Origin: JBDKJS01 sp039806065
Lineage (GTDB): Bacteria; Bacteroidota; Bacteroidia; AKYH767-A; 2013-40CM-41-45
Direction of reading: 5' to 3'
Length of the DNA stretch: 9,798 nt
NCBI GenBank assembly: GCA_039806065.1
Contig: JBDKJS010000214.1
Location: 1 to 9,798, forward strand
This document shows positions 1 to 8,500 of this stretch, in pieces. The notes below the pieces were generated by a model. It did no database searches. It was not told the DNA's origin and worked only from the letters and a program-made list of their open reading frames with translations. Position 1 is the stretch's first letter. The number at the start of each line of letters is the position of its first letter. The translations under genes were made by a program, and so were the position numbers.

Positions 1-2265
1 CGATTCAATATTTCCTAAGGTGGTTGCTTCAGGATTTATTACCCTAGCCGCTACGCTGATTACGGATACAGGGAGTGATGTTGAAAAACAATTTCCGGCA
101 TTATAAGCCCTCACAGTATAGGTGCCAGCGGCACTTACTGTAATACTTCTAGTTGTCTCGCCATTGCTCCATAGGTGACCACCGGCTGCGGTGCTCGTTA
201 GGGTAACAGATTGACCTGGAATCAATGTGGTGGTTCCACTAGCTGAGATGGTAGGAACAGCAGGTGGTGTACATGCAGAAGTGGTAACAACAGTAACGTT
301 AGACGTTGCATTACATCCGTTTGAAGCCGTAGTAGTTACCCTATAGCTACCTGCAGCGCTAACAGTAATACTTCTGGTTGTAGCATTGTTGGTCCACTTA
401 TAAGCCGATGCAGTAGTTGCGGTTAAAGTTACCGTTTGAGTACCAGTTAGATTCGTAGATCCACTAGTCGAAATAGAAGGAGTGGCAGGCGTTGATTTAA
501 TGGTAACATTAGTTGCAGTAGAATTACCTGTGCAACCGGTAGAATAGTTTACTGAAACAGCGTAAGAGCCAGCAGTACTCACCACGATTGAACGAGTGGT
601 GGCACCATTGCTCCAAGCATAGGTATTACCAGCTGTAGCAGTTAAAACTACTGAAGTGCCTGGACAAATATCAGTTGATGCTGAAGGTGTAATGGTTGGC
701 GGTGTGGCTACGCTGGTAACGGTTATCACTTGATTAGCAGATTGAGTGTAACATCCGTTGGCGTTGTAAACTCTTACCCAATAGGTACCTCCAGTATTAA
801 CCGTGATATTTCGAGTGGTGGCATTATTAGACCAAAGGTAGCTAGTACCGGCAGTGGCGCTCATCGTTACAGATTGACCTGCACATATGGTGGCACTTCC
901 GCTCAAGCTAATAGTAGGTGTGCTAGGCAATGCATTAACAGTAACAGTAGTGGCAGCACTAGTAGCATAACAATTAGCACCTGCATAACCTCTTACGGTA
1001 TAGGTGCCAGCCGAGTTTACGGTTATACTTCTTGTGGTGGCACCGTTGCTCCATAAATATCCGTTGGCAGTGGTTGAGGTTAAAGTTACATTAGCCCCTG
1101 AGCAAAAAATTATTGGCCCACTCGCAGTAATGGTTGGAGTGGTAGCATTACATCCAGTAGCTATTTGGATAGTAACAGAAGGGGTATAAGTATAAGGACC
1201 ACTGCTGTTAGTAACCCTACATGAGTAATTTCCAGCCGCTGAAACAGTTAATGTTCTGGTAGTTTGATTACCGGGAGACCATAAATAGGCAGTGCCTGCA
1301 GGTGCGGTAAGTGTTACACTTGATCCACTATTAATAGTAGTACTTCCACTTGTAGTGATGAGCGCTGCTTTAGTAGATTTAGGAAGGTAAGAAAAGTTAA
1401 ACCAATGGTAGCCAACAATATTTATGTTCGACTTCCAAGTACCAGTTTCGGTGAAATAACTAGCTACGTAACTATTGTATGCTTTGGTAAAATTATTGGT
1501 GTTAAGCCATGTGCCCATAAAACTTGGTTCAGAACTAAAAATGGGAATAATGTTCACTGTAGAACCTATAGAAGCTATATCGATCAATCTATTTCTTGAG
1601 TAAGCGAATACATCCACATCAGTGGTTCTATAAGCATGCAATAAAATTCTATCAGCGAGTGCAGCAATTTGCTTTACTTGTCCAGCATTTGGCCATCCTA
1701 GGTAAATTTCAGATATTACGTTTTGTGCAGCAGCTAGTGAATCCATACTTTTAAATTCCTTAAAGCTGAATTTAAATGCGCCAGCAGTATCACAGCTATA
1801 GCCTCTTGGAGTTAAGTATTTACTGCAGTATAGATTAGTTATCGAATTTTGAACCCAGAATTCAAATTCAAAGTTGAATACATCAAATTTTTCAATTGCG
1901 TTAGTTCTACTTTGATTGTAAGGTAAAATGTTGTCCTTAAAAAAGCTATAAATTTCACCAGCAGCACCCACTTGTGTTATTCCATAAGTTGTTTTAGCTC
2001 TGTTAATGAATGTAGCCATATTGGTTTTGTTGGTAGCACTTGAAAAGTTAACACTGCCTAAACCATAAAGGCACAAGTAGTTGAAGGCATTGGCTTGCGC
2101 ATAAACCAATATAGAATCTTCTTTGGCTCTATTTCCAATAATGCCATCAAAGGATCGAATATACATACCTCTTACATTGGCCGATTGCGCAGAAACCAAT
2201 TGGTTACTGAATTGCAACACCGTTAGAAGTAGGAGTAAAACTAAAGGTTGTTTTTTTCTAATCAT
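1..2265 (-). CDS. Large secreted protein: TIM-barrel-like N-terminal domain plus six Ig-like repeats (C-terminus outside window)
   Basis: The reading frame is open from ATG at 2265 to the left edge (755 codons, no stop), so the gene is 3'-truncated by the window. Residues 1-28 form a signal peptide: a basic start MIRKKQ, a leucine-rich core, then VSAQS. Residues 29-295 are an alpha/beta domain with regularly spaced hydrophobic strands: VRGMYIRSF (32-39), NYLCLYGL (62-69), YGITQVGAAGE (94-104), FDVFNFEFEFW (127-137), RILLHAYRT (206-214), VNIIPIFSSEP (237-247) and INIVGYHWFNF (281-291). This pattern resembles a TIM-barrel of the glycoside-hydrolase kind, with E133/E135 at the end of the fourth strand as candidate acidic residues. 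That is an inference; I do not recognise a named family. Six Ig-like repeats follow from residue 301. No Shine-Dalgarno sequence precedes the start; the upstream bases are A-rich, as is usual in Bacteroidota. A T9SS sorting domain at the missing C-terminus is likely but not visible. The function is unknown; an extracellular carbohydrate-active or adhesive role is plausible. Confidence 0.85.
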   Translation of the reverse strand, partial: MIRKKQPLVLLLLLTVLQFSNQLVSAQSANVRGMYIRSFDGIIGNRAKEDSILVYAQANAFNYLCLYGLGSVNFSSATNKTNMATFINRAKTTYGITQVGAAGEIYSFFKDNILPYNQSRTNAIEKFDVFNFEFEFWVQNSITNLYCSKYLTPRGYSCDTAGAFKFSFKEFKSMDSLAAAQNVISEIYLGWPNAGQVKQIAALADRILLHAYRTTDVDVFAYSRNRLIDIASIGSTVNIIPIFSSEPSFMGTWLNTNNFTKAYNSYVASYFTETGTWKSNINIVGYHWFNFSYLPKSTKAALITTSGSTTINSGSSVTLTAPAGTAYLWSPGNQTTRTLTVSAAGNYSCRVTNSSGPYTYTPSVTIQIATGCNATTPTITASGPIIFCSGANVTLTSTTANGYLWSNGATTRSITVNSAGTYTVRGYAGANCYATSAATTVTVNALPSTPTISLSGSATICAGQSVTMSATAGTSYLWSNNATTRNITVNTGGTYWVRVYNANGCYTQSANQVITVTSVATPPTITPSASTDICPGTSVVLTATAGNTYAWSNGATTRSIVVSTAGSYAVSVNYSTGCTGNSTATNVTIKSTPATPSISTSGSTNLTGTQTVTLTATTASAYKWTNNATTRSITVSAAGSYRVTTTASNGCNATSNVTVVTTSACTPPAVPTISASGTTTLIPGQSVTLTSTAAGGHLWSNGETTRSITVSAAGTYTVRAYNAGNCFSTSLPVSVISVAARVINPEATTLGNIES
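43..1365 (-). repeat. Six tandem Ig-like protein repeats, about 73 codons each
   Basis: The units lie inside the minus-strand CDS at about 1150-1365, 928-1143, 709-924, 490-705, 265-486 and 43-261. The consensus is P(T/S)ISxSG, then G(Q/S)SVTLTATA, YLWSNGATTRSITV and SAAGTYTVR, ending with a Cys and a VTV strand. The core Trp is at residues 329, 405, 478, 551, 624 and 699, giving spacings of 76, 73, 73, 73 and 75. Units 2, 3 and 4 carry a Cys pair (388/432, 461/505, 534/578). Units 1, 5 and 6 lack the first Cys, which is replaced by INSG, LTGT or LIPG. Nucleotide similarity is moderate and concentrated over the WSNGATTR segment. The array probably forms a beta-sandwich stalk and continues or ends just beyond the left edge. 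Confidence 0.9.
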
Positions 2266-2589
2266 TTTAATTGTTTAGGTTTTAGTTATTAGGTGATGGA
2301 TAAGAACGCAAACTAACAATCGAATAAAATCCCGTTTATTGCTATGATTGTTGCTTTAAATGCCTGAAGGTGAAAGTTCAAGCTTATCCCTATTTTAAAG
2401 CACGGTGAAGGTAAAATTTATCATTGTTCGCGATACCCTAGGTCAAAAAAAAAATATAGATTTATTAACATCAAAAAGCGCGATTTTGGCTCAAAAAGGG
2501 CAAAAAAATAAAAATCCAACAAATTATTGTTAATATGAGGTCGACAAAACGTGAATTTTGGCTTCAACTTTATGGATGTTCGCCCAAGA
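2266..2589. other. AT-rich intergenic region, no gene seen
   Basis: These 324 bases separate two minus-strand genes. They hold only trivial open frames on either strand. The region should contain the end of the guaA/LysM transcript and the promoter of the Ig-repeat gene. The nearest promoter-like match for the latter is TTAGTTTG on the minus strand (2309-2316), seven of eight positions of TAnnTTTG, but no TTG lies at the expected distance upstream, so I do not call it a promoter. Homopolymer A runs (plus strand) occur at about 2446-2455 and 2501-2514. A short imperfect direct repeat (ATTTTGGCT cores near 2483 and 2555) is present. Confidence 0.6.
2501..2531 (-). terminator. Weak candidate terminator of the guaA-LysM transcript
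   Basis: On the minus strand, about 60 bases after the LysM gene stop, AACAA-TAAT-TTGTT can form a 5-6 bp stem (2518-2531). It is followed by a T-rich run (2501-2515). The stem is AT-rich and therefore weak, so this is only a possible intrinsic terminator. Confidence 0.25.
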
Positions 2590-3924
2590 TTATTTGAGTT
2601 TCACCAAAGCAAATTCTTTTAAAATATAAAGGTGAATTTGTTGATTAATAAAGCTATCTGTGTCGGTATTTTTATAGCAATAGTCATTGTAATATCCTTC
2701 AATCATCGTTTCCTTGGATTGGTCGGCAGCCAAGGTTAGCAGTACTTTAGCAGCATCGCAACCAACAGCGTTGGCATCGCTAGATAATTGAAAATAGAAT
2801 TCTTGCAAATAGGAATTAAATGTTGAAGGAAGCGCCCAAGCATGTTTGTAATTAAAGAATAGGTGGGTGTTCCATTTTTGTAGGGCTTCTAGTTCAACAG
2901 TTTCAAAACTAGCCCAAGTAGGAAGCCCTGCTAGAATGATGGTTTTATCTCGATATACACTTAATGCATTTAACAAGGCCGTAACCGATGCCTCATTGCT
3001 GCTAGGGAAATAAATAATACAAGTGTCTTTTGTTTCGAGGGCTTCCGTTAATGCTTTATAGCCTTGCTTGGCAACCATGAGCTCAATGCTTTTAGCATTA
3101 GCCGGCAATCCAGCTTTTAAAAATTGACATCTTTCACGTTCCTTTATTTGATCATTATTGATGATGATGTGTTTGGCTGATGGATAATGACTCGCCATGG
3201 TCTTAGAAAACAATTGACACTGGCCATTGGCATTGGTAAAGAGCTGGAAGCAATTCCTAGTACTACCATTGATGGTCACACCGTTATTTCCATTGTTAAG
3301 AATAATTAATTTTTGATTCGTGGCTAACTTTGATGCTAAGGTTTGCACCACTGGTCCGTTTCCAGATGTGACTATAAAATCAGCTTCCTTTAAAGCAATC
3401 CTAGCTGTTAATCCTAATGCCGTTGCTGAATCGTTTTTATGATCCAATATGGTGATTTCAAAATGAGTATTACTACCTTGAGAGAGGCTGTCCATCATCC
3501 ATTTAAATCCAATATAGCAATCAAGGCTCCAATTAGTTTCTTTTACCATTGGTTCGCTGGCAAGTAAGGTATCCATCATGGCACTATCCGAATCAAGGGT
3601 AACATAGGATCGAAGGAAGTTAATCGGCAAAGCCAAAACCACCTTCTTTAGATCTTTGGTAACTACTTGCTGTATCAAGGGTGCTGGCACTAGATTTTTT
3701 TCAGGAGTGCTGGCTTTCAATATTACAAGGGTCCCCTTTTTAATTTTTAGATCGAGCGTTGGATTAAGTTTCTGTAATTCGGAAAGTGGAATATTGTATT
3801 GTTTACTGATGATGTCAAGTGAGGTTTTAGATTCAGTAATAATGGTATTCACTTGTGCCCCCATAGAAAATACCAAACACACTATGAAGATTGAAGTAAG
3901 AGATAAGCGAAGCACGTGATTCAT
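2590..3924 (-). CDS. LysM domain plus PBP1-fold (type 1 periplasmic binding protein-like) envelope protein
   Basis: This is a 444-residue exported protein. Residues 1-23 are a signal peptide (hydrophobic LTSIFIVCLVFSM, cleavage near GAQ). Residues 27-70 form one LysM peptidoglycan-binding motif, with SLDIISKQYNIPLSELQKLN followed by IKKGTLVIL. After a Pro-rich linker, residues 94 to about 385 show the alternating strand-helix order of the PBP1 / receptor ligand-binding fold: KVVLALPINF, the IGFKWMMDSL helix, ADFIVTSGNG, KLIILNNGNN, HIIINND, and ILAGLPTWASFE. NCBI annotates this architecture in many Bacteroidota as a 'PBP1 and LysM peptidoglycan-binding domain-containing protein'. The ATG lies 16 bp after the guaA stop, which suggests co-transcription. 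No Shine-Dalgarno sequence is present. The protein presumably sits in the periplasm on peptidoglycan and senses or binds a small ligand. No transporter genes are nearby, so a role as a classical ABC solute-binding protein is doubtful. The ligand is unknown. Confidence 0.85.
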   Translation of the reverse strand: MNHVLRLSLTSIFIVCLVFSMGAQVNTIITESKTSLDIISKQYNIPLSELQKLNPTLDLKIKKGTLVILKASTPEKNLVPAPLIQQVVTKDLKKVVLALPINFLRSYVTLDSDSAMMDTLLASEPMVKETNWSLDCYIGFKWMMDSLSQGSNTHFEITILDHKNDSATALGLTARIALKEADFIVTSGNGPVVQTLASKLATNQKLIILNNGNNGVTINGSTRNCFQLFTNANGQCQLFSKTMASHYPSAKHIIINNDQIKERERCQFLKAGLPANAKSIELMVAKQGYKALTEALETKDTCIIYFPSSNEASVTALLNALSVYRDKTIILAGLPTWASFETVELEALQKWNTHLFFNYKHAWALPSTFNSYLQEFYFQLSSDANAVGCDAAKVLLTLAADQSKETMIEGYYNDYCYKNTDTDSFINQQIHLYILKEFALVKLK

Positions 3925-3940
3925 TGTACAAATTAAGTAA

Positions 3941-5470
3941 TTATTCCCATTCTATGGTTGCAGGAGGTTTGGAGCTGATGTCATAAACTACTCTATTAAT
4001 GCCCTTCACCTTATTAATTATTTCATTTGAAATTTTGGCCATCAATTCATAGGGCAGCTGCGCCCAATCGGCAGTCATGCCGTCAATAGAGGTTACTGCT
4101 CTAAGGGCTATTGCTTGCTCGTATGTTCTTTCATCTCCCATCACACCCACCGTATTGATGGGAAGAAGAATGGCACCAGCTTGCCATACTTTGTTGTAAT
4201 GGTTAGCAGCTTTCAATTCAGTTATAAATACATGATCAGCCTGTTGTAGTAATTTTACCTTTGGTTCTGTAATTTCGCCAAGAATTCTAATGCCTAAGCC
4301 AGGTCCTGGGAATGGATGCCTGTTTAGGATCGTCTCTTTGAGAGCGAGTGCCTTGCCTATTCTTCTTACTTCATCTTTGAACAATAGCCGAAGCGGTTCC
4401 ACCACCTTGAGGTTCATTTTTTCTGGAAGTCCGCCTACATTGTGGTGCGATTTGATGGTAGCGCTAGGACCGTTCACGCTTACCGATTCTATCACATCAG
4501 GATAAATGGTTCCCTGCGCTAACCATTTGGCTCCGGTTATGGTTTTACTTTCCCGCTCAAATACATCAATAAAAGTTTTGCCTATTGCTTTGCGCTTAGC
4601 TTCAGGGTCGGTTAAACCTCGCAATGCATCATAAAACCAATTAGCTGCATTTACACCTTTTATATTGAGGCCAATGGCCTTATAAGCCTCAAGCACTTCT
4701 TCAAATTCATTTTGCCGCAGTAATCCATTGTCAACAAATATACAGTGAAGTTGAGCCCCAATGGCTTTGTGCAATAACAAGGCTGCAACTGAAGAGTCTA
4801 CTCCGCCACTAAGCCCAAGAATTACAATTTCTTTACCTATTTTTTCTCTGAGTCCATTTACGGCTTCATCAATAAAGTTGCCTGGACTCCAATCAGGAGT
4901 TATTTTACAAATGGCTAATACAAAGTTTTCAATAAACTTTAATCCTTGATCAGTATGTGTTACTTCAGGATGGAATTGAATTGCATAAATATTTTTTTTA
5001 ACCAAGCAAAAAGCTGCATTGGCCACTTCATCAGTGGATGCTACACAAATTGCACCATCAGGTAATTTTTGAATCGTGTCACTATGGCTCATCCAAACGT
5101 GTGAAGTAGTATCAATATCTTTCAAAATCAAGTTTTCTTCATCTTTCAATACTAGCTTTGTCCTACCATATTCACGGATGTTGGATGGCTTTACTTCACC
5201 GCCAAGCGATTGGGCAATGAACTGAGCTCCATAACAAATTCCTAGAATTGGATATTTATTGATGAACAAATTTAAATCAACCGAAGGAGCGTTGGGCTCT
5301 CTAACAGAAGCCGGACTACCACTCAAAATAACACCTTTAATATGGTTGCCTAAGGCAGGGAGATTGTAAAAAGGATGTATTTCACAATACACATTTAATT
5401 CTCTAATTCGTCTGGCAATGAGCTGGGTAACCTGAGAACCAAAATCTACAATTAAAATCGTTTGTTGCAT
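3941..5470 (-). CDS. guaA: GMP synthase (glutamine-hydrolysing)
   Basis: The enzyme converts XMP to GMP in the cytoplasm using ATP and glutamine, the last step of guanine nucleotide synthesis. With the ATG at 5470 the protein has 509 residues, the normal length. The N-terminal class I glutamine amidotransferase domain carries the nucleophile in GICYGAQF (Cys79) and the catalytic His/Glu in QFHPEV (His167, Glu169). The ATP-pyrophosphatase domain has the PP-loop LSGGVDSS (residues 220-227). The C-terminal dimerisation domain has RHPFPGPGLGIRILGE and ends in SSKPPATIEWE. All key residues are intact. The frame extends two codons upstream to a TTG at 5476, but ATG at 5470 gives the family-typical start MQQTILIVDFGSQ, and the TTG falls inside a promoter match. 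The LysM/PBP1 gene follows 16 bp downstream and a large T9SS cargo gene is divergent. Confidence 0.97.
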   Translation of the reverse strand: MQQTILIVDFGSQVTQLIARRIRELNVYCEIHPFYNLPALGNHIKGVILSGSPASVREPNAPSVDLNLFINKYPILGICYGAQFIAQSLGGEVKPSNIREYGRTKLVLKDEENLILKDIDTTSHVWMSHSDTIQKLPDGAICVASTDEVANAAFCLVKKNIYAIQFHPEVTHTDQGLKFIENFVLAICKITPDWSPGNFIDEAVNGLREKIGKEIVILGLSGGVDSSVAALLLHKAIGAQLHCIFVDNGLLRQNEFEEVLEAYKAIGLNIKGVNAANWFYDALRGLTDPEAKRKAIGKTFIDVFERESKTITGAKWLAQGTIYPDVIESVSVNGPSATIKSHHNVGGLPEKMNLKVVEPLRLLFKDEVRRIGKALALKETILNRHPFPGPGLGIRILGEITEPKVKLLQQADHVFITELKAANHYNKVWQAGAILLPINTVGVMGDERTYEQAIALRAVTSIDGMTADWAQLPYELMAKISNEIINKVKGINRVVYDISSKPPATIEWE

Positions 5471-5473
5471 GCG

Positions 5474-5507
5474 CAAAAATATAATTATTACTGTAAGAAA
5501 AAGTCAA
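5474..5507 (-). promoter_or_regulatory. Candidate Bacteroidota-type guaA promoter, possibly giving a leaderless mRNA
   Basis: On the minus strand, TTG (5505-5507) is followed after 23 bases by TATTTTTG (5474-5481). The latter is a perfect match to the TAnnTTTG -7 element of the Bacteroidota primary sigma factor. The spacing is at the upper limit of the 17-23 range described for flavobacteria. Only three bases (CGC) separate the element from the guaA ATG, so transcription would begin at or next to the start codon. The plus-strand half of this 96-bp divergent region shows no comparable match for the T9SS gene. Confidence 0.45.
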
Positions 5508-5566
5508 AAGTAAGGCCAACTAAATAACAATACAAGGAGTATAGCCAAACGAACATCATTAGCTTA

Positions 5567-8500
5567 ATGAACATTAGAATAAAATTTATTTTTTACATCC
5601 TTCTGGGAATGGTGATGAGGAGTCATTCACAAACCAATCCATTGCCGGTGACCCTTCCGTATTGTCAAAGTTTTGGAAACAATTATTTTGGTTTATCAGG
5701 TTTGCCATCAGGTTTTGCCATCTGGAGAATAGGAGCGCCAGCCACATCCATAGCAGCAGCAGCATCCAGTATCCCAACAGCCGATGAAACCGGTTTTGAT
5801 ACTGCAACGATTGTTAAGGCCGCAGGAAAATCGTATGGTTATAGTGGTCAAATGCAAGGCGTGAATTTAAATGATGGTAAATTTTACATTCAGACTAGCA
5901 GCAATAATCCTAGCGGTACCAATCAATTGGTATTGGCCATTAGTACACTTGATTTTGAAAACATAAAAATATCGTATGATGTAGAGATGATTAACCCACA
6001 GCTAAAAGCAGCTGGCATAGTGCTTCAATACAGAGTAGGATCTACCGGTAGTTGGACCACTGTTGATGATACTTACTATTATAATTGTTCTCAAAGATTT
6101 CAAGGGCAACTAGATTACTTCAACAATTTAATTTTACCTGCAGCAGCCAGCAACCAAAATTTAGTGCAGTTAAGATGGGCTTCTCACAGAAGCAATGTGA
6201 ACGGCAGTGGCAGTTGTGGTGCGGGCAGTTGTGGATTTGCAATAGATAATATTTTAATCAATGCCGATTATCAACCTACGGCATTGCACTATAGAACAAA
6301 AGGTAGTGGAAATTGGAACAATGTAACCAGATGGGAAAGTTCCAATGATGGCATTACATGGAGCCCTGCCATGAATATTCCAAGCAGTGGCGATAAATCC
6401 ATAACCATAAAATCAGGCCATAGGATAGAAACTTTCAGCAATAGATTATTGCTAGACGAAGTATTGGTTGAATCGGGTGCCACCTTAGTAATCAGTTATA
6501 ATACCTTGTTGGGAATTGCTGATGGAAGTGGACTTGATTTAATGGTTGAAGGAACCGTTATAGATTCAGCCTTACAGTCTGTCATTTGGTCTAATGAAGC
6601 TACATGGCAACTTGCGCCCAATGCAAATTTTGTAAAATGTACAAATACCAATAGCACTACTTGGCAATTAAAATTCAACACTGGCATAGCCAATATACCG
6701 GCCAGTTCTAATTGGATTTGTAGAAAATACAGTGGCGCTTTATTTGAACCCGCCATATCAAGTACCAATGGAGGTCCACCTAATCCCAGGGCTACTTATG
6801 GCAATTTAATAATTGAAAACTTTGATGCTAACTGGAACCCTTATGCACTTTGTAAATTTAGTGGTAGTGTAAATATGCCCTTGATTAAAGGAAACTTTAT
6901 TATCGGAGGAGATGGTACATCACCGCTCACATTTGTAAACCAGAATAGCCATAGCACTCCAATTACAGTAATGGGCCATGTGATCGTAAATTCAAATTGC
7001 ACTTTAAGAGTAGAGGGAACAGGATTTGATTTAAAGCAAAACATTGAATGCAATGGATTAATAACACATAGCATGCATGGCAGTTCAGTATCAAGACTGC
7101 AGTTTACAGGAAGCACGGCTCAAAGTGTATTTGGTAGCGGCCAAATAAATATGGCAAGGCTCACCATCAACAAACCGAGTGACGAACTAACCTTGAATAC
7201 TAACTTTAGAGTTGATGGGCTATTAACTTTTACGCAAGGAATAATAAATACCAGTAATACTGGTTTGCTGATCCTAAATGCATTGGCAACTGCTACACCA
7301 GGTAATAATTTAAATTTTGTGAGAGGGCCTATGGAAAAAATTGGAACTACGGCATTTTCTTTTCCAGTAGGTAAAAACAATGATATTCAAACTTGCAGTG
7401 TAGGATCTGCAGTGAACACCACCGTTTTTTGGACTGAAAATTTTAATAATGGCTGCAGCAATGGTTGTGATGCTACCACTTACTCAGGACCTAATGGTTC
7501 ATGGTCCATCACTAATATGGGAGCAAATGGGACATTGGCAAATAAATTTTTTGTTAGTGGGGGAATTTGTGGAGGGGCAGCCGGCAGTTGCAGCAATAGC
7601 AACAGTTGTAGCTCCGATGCTACTTTGCACATTGGCAGTAATGATGGTATCAATATTGATTTAGGTAGTTATAATAATTCAACTTTTGACGTAACTACCA
7701 ATGTGATGGCCGCATCACCAGTGATTAATTGTAGTGGAAAATCAAATGTAATGCTAAGTTTCAGTTACGTAGAAGGTGGCAATTTTGGTTACGACAATGC
7801 TAGTTTGATGTACTTTGATGGCAGTGCATGGAGTTCATTATTTGATTTGCCCAAAACTACTATTTGCACCTCTGTAAGAAGTCTTATAACAAGTTTTACC
7901 ATTTATCTTCCTCCATCAGCAAATAACAATCCGAATGTTAAGATTGGATTTTTATGGGTGAACAATAATGATGCGATAGGAACAAATCCAGGTTTCATGG
8001 TTGACAATATAAGCCTGAGTGCACAGATGGATAGGATACGGGCTGAGTATTTCAAAGCAAATCCACAAGGAATGTATGGTAACATGTTGGCACCAGGAAT
8101 AGATCATATTAGTAGCTGTGAATATTGGATGATAGAAAGACTAAGCGGCACTGCCGATAGAACAGTAGGATTGGCATGGGATGGCAATTCATGTGGCGTA
8201 AGCAATCTCAGCCAACTAATCATAGCTAGAAATGACAATCCAATTTGGACCAACCAAGGGAATGCAGGTACTACCGGCAGCACTTTTGCAGGAACTATCA
8301 CTTCTGTAAGTCAACAGGAATTTGGACCTTACACTTTAGCGAGCACCACCAGCAACAATCCTCTGCCTGTGAGTTTACTTTCTTTCACAGCAACACCTAC
8401 TAAAAATGCCGTGGCTCTTGAATGGATCACTGCTAGTGAAACAAATAATGATTATTTTCTAGTAGAGCGAAGTATTGATGGTATCCATTTTGAGAAATTG

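Noticed and set aside
43..1365. Regularly spaced repeated DNA that could suggest a CRISPR array or satellite repeat
   Set aside because: The period is about 220 bp, similarity is at protein level, and all units are in one open minus-strand frame; it is a protein repeat array.
730..1599. Plus-strand open frames of 60-110 codons at 730-1056, 1004-1189 and 1405-1599
   Set aside because: They lie antisense to the Ig-repeat gene, have low-complexity Ser/Thr/Gly or Val-rich composition expected of its complement, and resemble no family.
5471..5476. Upstream TTG start for guaA, adding two residues
   Set aside because: The ATG at 5470 gives the family-typical N-terminus, and the TTG overlaps the best promoter element.
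5534..5539. AAGGAG resembling a Shine-Dalgarno site upstream of the T9SS gene
   Set aside because: It ends 27 bases before the ATG at 5567, too far to act on it, and Bacteroidota genes rarely use such sites.
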